Assembly: GCA_958009085.1 (NCBI GenBank)
Contig: OY253678.1
Coordinates: forward strand, 62,001-126,000
Reading direction: 5' to 3'
Length of the DNA: 64,000 nucleotides
DNA from: Protoeuglena noctilucae
Lineage: Eukaryota > Chlorophyta > Pedinophyceae > Marsupiomonadales > Marsupiomonadaceae
Part shown: in pieces, positions 11,799 to 21,200 of the stretch
Numbering within the stretch: position 1 is the stretch's first letter
Layout: every line of letters begins with the position of its first letter
Notes under the pieces: generated by a model
Told to the model about the DNA's origin: nothing
The model's input: the letters and a program-made list of their open reading frames with translations, nothing else
Database searches by the model: none
Position numbers and translations under genes: made by a program

Positions 11799-14700
11799 AT
11801 GTCGTCCATCGGAGAGTCTCTCTCGCCTGCAGGGGCGGCTGCATCGCCAACCAGCGTGGAGGCGAAGGCAGCACTGGAGGTGGGCCCTGGCAACGAGACC
11901 TCATCGGAATTCCTGGCGTCTGTGTGGGCCATGCAGGCGCTGGTGGGGAGCGGCGGGGCGCTGGACGGCGTCGTGGACAAGGGCGGGGCCGGGGCGGAGG
12001 ACGTGGCGCGGGCACGGAAGGCCATTGAGCGCGTGCAGCGTGCCCTGCAGGGGGTGCCGGGCCTGAGTATGCTGGGGCCCGTGTGGGAGGTGGCCGGTGT
12101 GGTGTTTGGGCTGTGCGCCCAGGCGCTGGCCAACCGCCAGAACTGCTACCGGCTGGCGCGGTGCGTGCTGGTGGTGGCAACGCGGCTGTCGGCCATGGAT
12201 GGGCACGTGCTGGCGGGGAGCAAGGTGGCGGTGGAGGACCTGACGAAGAGCCTGGAGAGCGCGAGAGAGACGGTGCAGGTGAGAGCCCACGGGCAGAGAC
12301 CGGTGGGGCACAGCTTGACCCCAGGCTTGCAGCTGCCTGTCGGAGGGGAGGACATGCGAGACCCATTGATGCGCCTGCAGCGGTACTGCGACCGTGGCAT
12401 GCTGGCCAAATTGCTTTTCAGCACGGCGCATGCGGAGAGGTTCGTGGTCCTGCACCGCGACCTGGAGGCCAAGTTCCACGTGCTGGCGAGCGACGTGGTG
12501 CTGATGGGCGGCAGCGACTACGCGGAGGACGAGAGGCTGCGGGAGGCGCTGCGGCGCGTGGCGGGGACAGACGACCCCAAGGCCCTCGCGGCCCTGGCGC
12601 ACGACGAGGCCAAGGTGGAGGCGGTGCTGGCGGCGCTGTCGGTGTCGGACCAGGCGGTGGTGGCAGTGGTGAACGCGCACGCGGACCGGCAGTTCCAGCA
12701 GCAGGGGTCGCTGATCCGGCGCATGTTCGAGCAGCAGCGCGACGCCTTCCAGGACATCGCGAGGCAGCTGGCGGAGCACCGGCACAACGGGACGCAGGGG
12801 CCGGTGGGCTTCGACGGCGAGACAGCTCGGCAGGGTTGCGCGGAGTGGTCGCGGGAGGTGGTGGAGGCGGCGACAGGGGGCTTTGAGCCTTCGCGTGTGG
12901 TGGGCAAGGGCGGGTTTGCGGAAGTGTTCGCCGGGGAGGTGCATGGGGGCTCCAAGGGCGCGGCGCTGCCAGTGGCAGTGAAGCGGTTCCTGGACAGAGC
13001 TGACGCAGACGACGTGGCGCGGCAGATGGCGACGGAGGCGGAGCTGCTGTCGGCGCTGCGGCACCGGCACGTGGTGCGGCTGCTGGCCACGTGTGCCGAG
13101 CCGCCCTGTCTTGTCTACGAGCTGTGCCGGGGGGGCACGCTGGAGGAGCGGCTGGAGGGCAAGCATGGAGGCCTGTCCGCTGCCGCGCGGCTGCGGGTGC
13201 TGGCGGAAGTGGCCGAGGCGGCGGCGTTTCTGCACTCGGCGACTGGGCGCGCGGGGGGCGCCAAGCTGCAGGGGGTGGTGCACCGGGATATCAAGCCGGA
13301 CAACATTCTGTTGACGGCGGACGAGGACGATGCGGAGGCGCGGCTGGGGGACTTTGGGACGGCGCGGGAGGAGAGCGAGCAGGCGCGCGTGACGCGGGTG
13401 GTGGGGACGTACGTGTATGTGTGCCCGGTGTACATGCGGACGGGGCTGGTAGGGCCGCAGACGGACGTGTACGCGATGGGGGTGACGATTGCGCAGGTGG
13501 CGGCAGGGTGCCGGGGGGTCGACGTGCTTGCGGCACTGGCACCGGGGGGGGAACGGGAGCTGGCGGCGGACGCTGGAGCGGGGGAGTGGGTGGCTGGAGT
13601 CTTCGAGGAGTGCGTGGGGTTGGCGCGGTGGTGCATGCTGCAGCGTGACGGCGGCGCGGCGCGGCCGGACATGCGGGCGGTGGCGGCATACCTGCGTGCG
13701 CTGTGCGTCGTGGTGACGATGAACCAGGCGGGGCTGCTGGACGCGATGCTGGGGGAGCTGAGGAAGCGGCGCGAGGAGGTGAGGGCGGGTGTGCAAGAGG
13801 GAGCGGCAGTGTGTGCGGGGCAAGGCATGGCGCACGCAGTGAGTGGGACTTGTGCGTGGCTGGACGCGCGGTGATGTCGGTATGCATGGCCTCTGGACGC
13901 AGGCGTTGTGGGCGGCTGTGAATGCGGGCCAAGACATGTGCGAGTGCAGCGTGTGCGGCAAGAAGAGAAGCACGTACGAGGTGGTGGTGTGCTCGGAGGG
14001 CCAGCACCGCATCTGCGGGTCGTGCCTGGGGCCGCGGGCGCTGGTGCTGGCGGCGCGGAAGGCGGCCTTCACGGAGGCGGGACACCTCCGATGCCGGGAG
14101 TGCACGGGGCGTGCGTGCGAGGGGGTGCTGGCATACGTGGACGTGGCGGCGAGGCTGATGGAGGACGGAAGGAAAGCGGAGGCGGCGCAGTTCATGGATG
14201 CGAGCCGGGGGCTGACGGACGCGGTGCAGGGGCGGGACCGGGGCGGGGTCGGCGAGGGAGGTGAAACGGGGGAGGGGAGAGTGCCGGGGCCACAGGGTGC
14301 GAGAGAAACCAGTCATGCAGAGCGGGTGGTGGAGGTGAGGGGGAGCGGTGCATGCATGCATGCGGGCGCGACAGAAGTGTTGCGCATGCTCGGGCATTGT
14401 TGTTTCGAGGTAGCGGCAGCGCGCATGTGGTGTAAGGGTGGTGAGCATGTGGGTGTAATGGTGCGGGTGCTCGCAATCAGCCATTGATGCGTGCTCAAGT
14501 GGACGTGCTGAAAAGAGGTAGGATTGCGTGGTGGCTGCAGGGCGGGCAGGATGAAGATCTCAAAGCTGCAGTGGAATTCATCCAACGACAGAGCGTCCGG
14601 GAGGTATTAAACGCGGCCACTGGAGGACTCGTGCGCACAGTGTCCAAAGACTCAGACAACGATAGAGCCTCTCTTAAATCCTTACCATCTTGCACGGTGA

Positions 14701-16505
14701 AGTCGGTGGCCTTCTCCCCCGACGGGCGGTGGGGGGCGAGCGGGTGGGATGACAAGACGGTCAAGCTGTGGGACGCGGCGACGGGGGAGCTGGTGCACAC
14801 GCTGTCTGGGCACTCACACTTGGTGAAGTCGGTGGCCTTCTCCCCCGACGGGCGGTGGGTGGCGAGCGGGTCGTATGACGAGACGGTCAAGCTGTGGGAC
14901 GCGGCGACGGGGGAGCTGGTGCACACGCTGTCTGGGCACTCACACTTGGTGAAGTCGGTGGCCTTCTCCCCCGACGGGCGGTGGGTGGCGAGCGGGTCGT
15001 ATGACGAGACGGTCAAGCTGTGGGACGCGGCGACGGGGGAGCTGGTGCGCACGCTGTCTGGGCACTCACACTGGGTGAAGTCGGTGGCCTTCTCCCCCGA
15101 CGGGAGGTGGGTGGCGAGCGGGTCGTATGACAAGACGGTCAAGCTGTGGGACGCGGCGACGGGGGAGCTGGTGCGCACGCTGTCTGGGCACTCGTATGGG
15201 GTGAACTCGGTGGCCTTCTCCCCCGACGGGAGGTGGGTGGCGACTGTGGCGACCGGGTTGTATGACAAGACGGTCAAGCTGTGGGACGCGGCGACGGGGG
15301 AGCTGGTGCGCACGCTGTCTGGGCACTCACACTGGGTGAAGTCGGTGGCATTCTCCCCCGACGGGAGGTGGGTGGCGAGCGGGTCGGATGACAAGACGGT
15401 CAAGCTGTGGGACGCTGCGACGGGGGCAGAGGTGCGCACGCTGTCTGGGCACTCGTATGGGGTGAAGTCGGTGGCCTTCTCCCCCGACGGGAGGTGGGTG
15501 GCGAGCGGGTCGGATGACGAGACGGTCAAGCTGTGGGACGCGGCGACGGGGGAGCTGGTGCGCACGCTGTCTGGGCACTCGTATGGGGTGAACTCGGTGG
15601 CCTTCTCCCCCGACGGGAGGTGGGTGGCGACCGGGTCGGATGACGAGACGGTCAAGCTGTGGGACGCGGCGACGGGGGAGCTGGTGCGCACGCTGTCTGG
15701 GCACTCGTATGGGGTGAAGTCGGTGGCCTTCTCCCCCGACGGGCGGTGGGTGGCGAGCGGGTCGGATGACGAGACGGTCAAGCTGTGGGACGCGGCGACG
15801 GGGGCAGAGGTGCGCACGCTGTCTGGGCACTCGTATGGGGTGTACTCGGTGGCCTTCTCCCCCGACGGGCGGTGGGTGGCGAGCGGGTCGGATGACGAGA
15901 CGGTCAAGCTGTGGGACGCGGCGACGGGGGCAGAGGTGCGCACGCTGTCTGGGCACTCGTATGGGGTGAACTCGGTGGCCTTCTCCCCCGACGGGAGGTG
16001 GGTGGCGACCGGGTCGGATGACGAGACGGTCAAGCTGTGGGACGCGGCGACGGGGGCAGAGGTGCGCACGCTGTCTGGGCACTCGTATGGGGTGAACTCG
16101 GTGGCCTTCTCCCCCGACGGGCGGTGGGTGGCGAGCGGGTCGTATGACAAGACGGTCAAGCTGTGGGACGCGGCGACGGGGGAGCTGGTGCGCACGCTGT
16201 CTGGGCACTCACACTGGGTGAAGTCGGTGGCATTCTCCCCCGACGGGAGGTGGGTGGCGAGCGGGTCGGATGCCAAGACGGTCAAGCTGTGGGACGCGGC
16301 GACGGGGGCAGAGGTGCGCACGCTGTCTGGGCACTCGTATGGGGTGAACTCGGTGGCCTTCTCCCCCGACGGGCGGTGGGTGGCGTGCGGGTCGGATGAC
16401 AAGATGGTCAAGCTGTGGGACGCGGCGACGGGGGAGCTGGTGCGCACGCTGTCTGGGCACTCACACTTGGTGAACTCGGGGGCCTTCTCCCCCGACGGGC
16501 AGTAG
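11799..16505 (+). CDS. Four-helix-bundle / kinase / RING-like / WD40 receptor-like protein
   Basis: Three open frames join through GT-AG introns, all phase 0: exons 11799-12278, 12381-13778, 13903-14334 and 14541-16505, about 1424 residues. Residues 75-206 match the pattern of MLKL/HeLo-type four-helix bundles (LANRQNCYRLARCV, then VQRYCDRGMLAKLLF). The kinase at about 330-610 has a glycine loop (GKGGFAEVF), VAVK Lys, HRDIKPDN and DFG; the usual APE reads CPV. A C3HC4-like zinc finger follows at about 639-690 (CSVC, CSEGQHRICGSC, CREC). Residues 822 onward are 14 complete WD40 repeats and a broken fifteenth. In related families the bundle is the membrane-attacking or signalling part and repeated WD40 units are the sensor, so a sense-and-kill or signalling receptor is inferred. 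There is no NB-ARC or NACHT domain. Alternatives: three separate genes, or a developmental kinase. Confidence 0.8.
14694..16505 (+). repeat. Tandem array of 126-bp WD40-coding units
   Basis: Fourteen complete units plus a partial fifteenth, nearly identical at DNA level including third codon positions. Variation is confined to a few codons: the residue before and the two around the first Val (H/Y, G/L/W, K/N/Y), S/T/C before Gly, Y/D, E/K, EL versus AE, and H/R. Unit 5 has a 9-bp internal duplication adding three residues. The fifteenth unit stops at TAG where others encode Trp. Confidence 0.95.
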
Positions 16506-17064
16506 TTGGCGAGGCAATAAGTATGTTGTTTTCTTTGCGATGGCGTCTGTGAGGCCGATGTTTGTTTTAGCTACAATGCACCCCCCCGCATCCCCACCTG
16601 CCACGACCCTAAGGGCACCAGCTGCAGGCACCGCCACCGCGACAGCACCATTTAGCTGCCCTCACCACTGGGCTCCTCAGCCCAACTGGAATCGCAGCCG
16701 TGTCTAGGCATGGTGGGCCGACCCCTCACGCGTACTGGTCGACCCTGGCCGTCAGCATGCGGCCCTAGCACTCCATGCCACTGAATTGCACAATATACGT
16801 TTGGGAGTAAAGGTGCAGGGGCAACGAGGGACACATTAGTGGCGCCGTGCTGGACCTAACCTCCAGGCCTACAGAGGCCAGCCGCACGTGCTTGTGGCAT
16901 TTTGCCCGGGTCGATGCGCCGTGGCGTGTGATCGCCTGCCTCAAAGGGCAACAGCCTGTAGAGGCTGTTGTGCGGTCTATTACCACACCCAAGGGCGTGG
17001 CGGTTCGTGGCTAGGGGGCAGGTTTTGTGTCTCGGTAGGCTCGCGTTGATCGCCGGGTTGACAC
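16506..17064. other. 3' flank of the receptor gene inside the island
   Basis: Less GC-rich than its surroundings in parts, with no open frame showing a conserved domain. Presumably 3' untranslated and spacer sequence up to the right repeat. Confidence 0.4.
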
Positions 17065-17259
17065 TGTCTGACTGGCCCGTTCCGGCGCGCAATGTTCAAT
17101 GTCGCGGGCGCAAAGGGAGAGGGTGAAAGGGGCTTTACTGTCAGCATAGCAACTGCGACCGCCGCATGGGTGCGTTGGGTTGCATGGCGCTCGAGGCCAG
17201 ACAGCATGCAGGGTCAGCCGCGCAGCCCTTGTCTTCTACCAGCGGCGATGCGAGCGCAG
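17065..17259 (+). repeat. Right copy of about 195-bp direct repeat bounding the receptor island
   Basis: Partner of 10537-10730. It ends about 15 bp short of the rubredoxin stop codon, so the two copies together look like a duplicated DUF502-rubredoxin spacer. Confidence 0.9.
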
Positions 17260-17273
17260 GGCGCGTCGGTCTC

Positions 17274-18061
17274 TCACTGCATGGCGATGAAGTAAGCCCC
17301 CGCGGAGGCCACCGCCAGCGCCCCCACCACCAGCAGCGGCGTCACGTCCGCGTCCGCCTCCGCCTTGGTCCGGAACTTGCTCTTGGGCGCCGCGCACTCG
17401 GGGCACCGGTAGTTCTGCGGATAATGAGCACATTCGGTGAGCTATGTGCAACAAGTAACCGCTGCGCAGGGGGCTGCCATGCGATGTCAGGCACGCACCT
17501 CGGGGAGCGACGCAAAGGCCTTCCCACGGTTGGCGGACGGGTCGTAGACGTAGCCGCAATCACGGCAGACGTAGACCTCGGGGCCAGGCTTGTTGCTCGC
17601 CGCCTTGCCCTTGGCCGGGGCCGCCTTGCCGGTCGTCTTCGTCGTCGTCGCGGGCGGCGCCTCCTTCTTCTTCAGCAGGTTAAAGGCGCCCGCGGTCACG
17701 ACGCGCGATGGCGCTGCGGGACGGCCGATGGTCTGCGCAGCCGACGAGCTGGCGAGGAGCGCGGTGCGGGACCTGCGCGGGTAGCGGCGATCGGATACTG
17801 GTGAAATCGTGGTGGGGAAACGCCCGCCCATTGCGAGGTCTCGGGCGCACCGCGTCCTGGTTTCTGTGCATCTTTGCATATAAACGACAAAAATAAACGC
17901 GCAAGCGCGCCTGCAGGCGCGGGGGAGCCTCGTCGACGCCGCAGGCCGCGCCCGGCCTGCAGCAGCGTCCCTGGGCCGCCGAGCGCTCGGCCGGACGCTC
18001 CGGCAACGCAGTGATAGCGAGCTGTGCTTCTTGTGCGGCGCACTCACTGCAGGGACGCCAT
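17274..18061 (-). CDS. Plastid membrane-anchored rubredoxin
   Basis: A one-iron electron carrier of the kind needed for photosystem II assembly in cyanobacteria and plastids (RubA/RBD1 type, by family knowledge). Exons 18061-18048, 17772-17499 and 17414-17274 give about 142 residues. The first coding exon is only 14 bases and joins to a Ser/Ala/Arg-rich N-terminus (MASLQSRTALLASSSAAQT), which fits a transit peptide. The iron site is CRDCGYVY and CPECAAPK, split by the second intron. A C-terminal hydrophobic segment (TPLLVVGALAVASAGAYF) should anchor it in the thylakoid. If exon 1 were skipped, translation could start at 17831 without the transit signal. It lies in tandem with the TPR gene, 193 bp from its stop. 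Confidence 0.9.
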
Positions 18062-18253
18062 GGTGGTGAGACAGCTGTTCAACCGCGTCTAGGCCGTCGA
18101 GCAGGGGATGCGAGTCGAGCAAAGGGGAACAGGTTCGAACACGGGATGACAGACTGGCGCAGTACACGCGGCGGGCGCGCCTTTATAGGCAGCGCTGGCA
18201 CGCATCCAGCTGGCACGCGCTTTCTCGCGCCTGCCCATCAAGTTACGGCCTCT

Positions 18254-21200
18254 CTAGAGCTCCGCTCTCTCCCCGCGCGTCTCCTGGAATGCCGCCGAGA
18301 GGATCATCAGCCGACTGCGCACGTAGGGGAAGGCGTCCGCCACGGCGGGGAGCGTGCCCAGGTCGATGCCCCGCACCTCCTGCAGCGCAGTGGGGAATCG
18401 CGAGGTCCGCTCGGCGCGCCAGGCCCTCCACGCGCCTCTGCTGGCCTGTCTCATTAACTCCTCACCTCCTCCACCGCGCTGCGCTCGCCGCCGTCCCGCA
18501 GCGGGGCCGGGAACAGCCACGCCTCCCCCGTGGCGCGTATGAAACTCCTCGCGTCCTGCGCCAGGATCGCCTCCCAGTCCGTCTGCTCGTCCTCCGGGAT
18601 CGGACTGACCACGGGCATCCCCGCGGCCAGGAACAGCGCCAGGATGGTCGTGTATCCCACCGCAGCTGTCCCTCGCGCCAGGGGCATGAAGTTGTACCAG
18701 AAATAAGCGAACAGCAGAATGGACTCAGCCACCTCCTGCATGAGGTCGCTGCGGGGGAGCGGAGACGGGTGCAGGAGGGGTGCAGAGGGTAGGGAACGGT
18801 GGGGGCGCGATGGGCCTGTCAGTCACCACCACCCCCATCGCATTATGTCACCTACACCCAGATTGCCTTCTCTGCATGTCACTACAACATGTCACCTCCC
18901 CATAAATGTAACTACCACATACCACGTCCCCCACACATCAACACAACATATCACCTCCCCTGTGCATGTCACCTTGGCGCCCCCTCGAGCATGCCCCCCT
19001 TTCCCCTGTACCCTTCCAGCGCCACCATCCCCTCCACCACCCTCCCCCAGCACCAGGACAACTCCTCGTCAAAGTCGCGCCAGCGGGGGGGCGTCACGGG
19101 GGTGCGGATGCTGAACTCGAATCCATCGGGAACGTTGGGGACACTGGGGGGGAAGAGAGGGGTCACGAGAGATGAAAGAGTGGGAGTGGGTAGGGGTAGG
19201 TGCGGATGGGGGGAGTGAGAGGTGAGGGCGTGTGAGCATGGAGATGAGAGCACCTAACCCACACCCCCATGCATCCATGCATTGCCCACCCATGCCGTGC
19301 CCATCCATGCACCACCCATCCAATGCATCACCCATCCATCCATGCATCACCCCTCACCGCACGACTGTCAGCCGCGTCCCCTCCATGTTATGCCCCTCCC
19401 GGCTGGCGCTCCGCACGCGCACCACATTCCAGCAGTCCTGCCCCGCCACGCGCCACACGTCCCCGCACGTAGCAGCCCCTCTCACGGCCGACAGCTGAGA
19501 CTCGCTCAGGGGGATAGCGGCGTCCTGGCCGTTCGTGCCCCTGCGTGCGACGACGCAGTGCTGTCAATGCATCGTCACGCAGTGCAGTCGATGGCAGTTC
19601 GTTACCCATAGAAAGAGAGAAGGGACAGGGGGAGTTAGATGAAACTCGGAGTCATGGGAGCGCTACTCCTCTTCCGCAGCCCCACACCCCTCACACTCAA
19701 ACCCCAAACACATCCCATCACCCACCCACTCCCACTCCCCCTCCCCCTCCCCCTCACACCTGTCTTCCTCCACATCCACACACCACAACACACACCTCAT
19801 CACATATATCACCTGTCTTCCTCCACAATGACCTTCTTCAGCAGACCCAGCGCCCTCTCCGCCCAGTGGTAATAACGCACACACTTGGTCTGCCCGGTGT
19901 ACATGGGAGTGTGGGACCCGAAACCTCTCTCGAACTCTTCTCTCGGTAGCAAGTCCACCCAAACCACTTGGTCATTTGGCTCCGCAATCTGTCGCCAACG
20001 AACGATGACGTCCATCGCATCGCGCCAACCGAACGCGTGCGTGCCCTTGGGGAGAGATGAGGCCGTGGTTGCGTTTGCAGTGTTGCCTGCACTTGCACCG
20101 CCACCCGCACTGCCACCCCCGCTGCCACCCCCACTGCCACCCCCACCGCCACCCCCACTGCCACCCCCGCTGCCAGCCCCACCACCCCCCGCCGTCGCCG
20201 TTGCGTCCGACACCGCCGTCTTTTTTCCAGCGATGCGATCGGCCACCAAGGCCCGCACCGTCTGCGCCAACTCAATCGCCGCCAGCCCCGCCATCCGCAG
20301 CTGACGGGCGTTGGGGAGGAAACCCTGGTGGCGGTACTGCAGGGGTGGGGGAGATGGGAGGGGTGGGGGTGGGAGGGTGCGACAGGTGCACGCTCAGGAT
20401 GTCAGCTGATGTTGTCATGGCACACCGCCCATGCCCGGTCAGACCGTGACATCTAAAACATCATGAACTCCCATTATCGCCAATTACCTGGATGAGTGAC
20501 CCCAGGGCATCGGCGGCCTTCACCAGCGCCCTCCCCGCATTCGCGTCCACCGCCGCCGCGTCCAGTCCGGGCACAATGCCCTCCCCGGGCTCTGGCAGTT
20601 TCATGTCCTTCAGGGACTTGCGGCTTCTAGCACGCTGGGCGCCAGTCTGGGGGGGCAGCGGGGGGCGGGGTGGGAAAGGGGGGCCAGAAAGCGCCACAGC
20701 GAGTTTTCATGCACCCAACCAATCAAGCGGCAATGGATTTTTATGCAGTTTTATCCTCCCGATGTGGCCATGGCATACCAACTGCAGGTCGCATGTGCAA
20801 GCCACCCACAACTGCTGCTCCGTGCATAGTACTATCATAGTACTATCATCACATGCCCCCCGCATACCCCTCACCTCGGTGATGAGGGCGGGCGACGGCG
20901 GGAACTTCATGCACCAGTTGTGTTTGAGCCTCGGGTGCAGGTCCCTGTCGAAGCAGAAGTCCCAGGGGCGGCAGTCCAGGCGGCTGCAGAGGTACACGGC
21001 GAGCTCCTCCTGGTAGTAGGCCACGAACCTGAATGTATGGGAAGTGGAAAGAGTGTTACAAGTAGCTAACCAATTACTCCTGGTAATAGGCGACGAACCT
21101 GGGTGGATGATGTGAGGATAAGGAATGAATGTGGTAGAAGAGAGTAACGGCATGAACACAACAGACAGTACCAGCAACCTCTCCCACATTGCGTACACCG

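Noticed and set aside
13843-14489. Overlapping stop/start (TGATG) between two open frames of the receptor locus, as in a bacterial operon.
   Set aside because: Both frames have exact phase-0 GT-AG joins to their neighbours, conserved domains begin only after the acceptors, and the surroundings are clearly eukaryotic.
14495-16447. A 650-residue open frame on the minus strand.
   Set aside because: It is the antisense shadow of the 126-bp WD40 array; the repeat unit length is a multiple of three, so the antisense frame stays open too.
14694-16505. Regular repeats resembling a CRISPR array.
   Set aside because: Units are 126 bp, directly abutting and coding for WD40 blades; there are no unique spacers.
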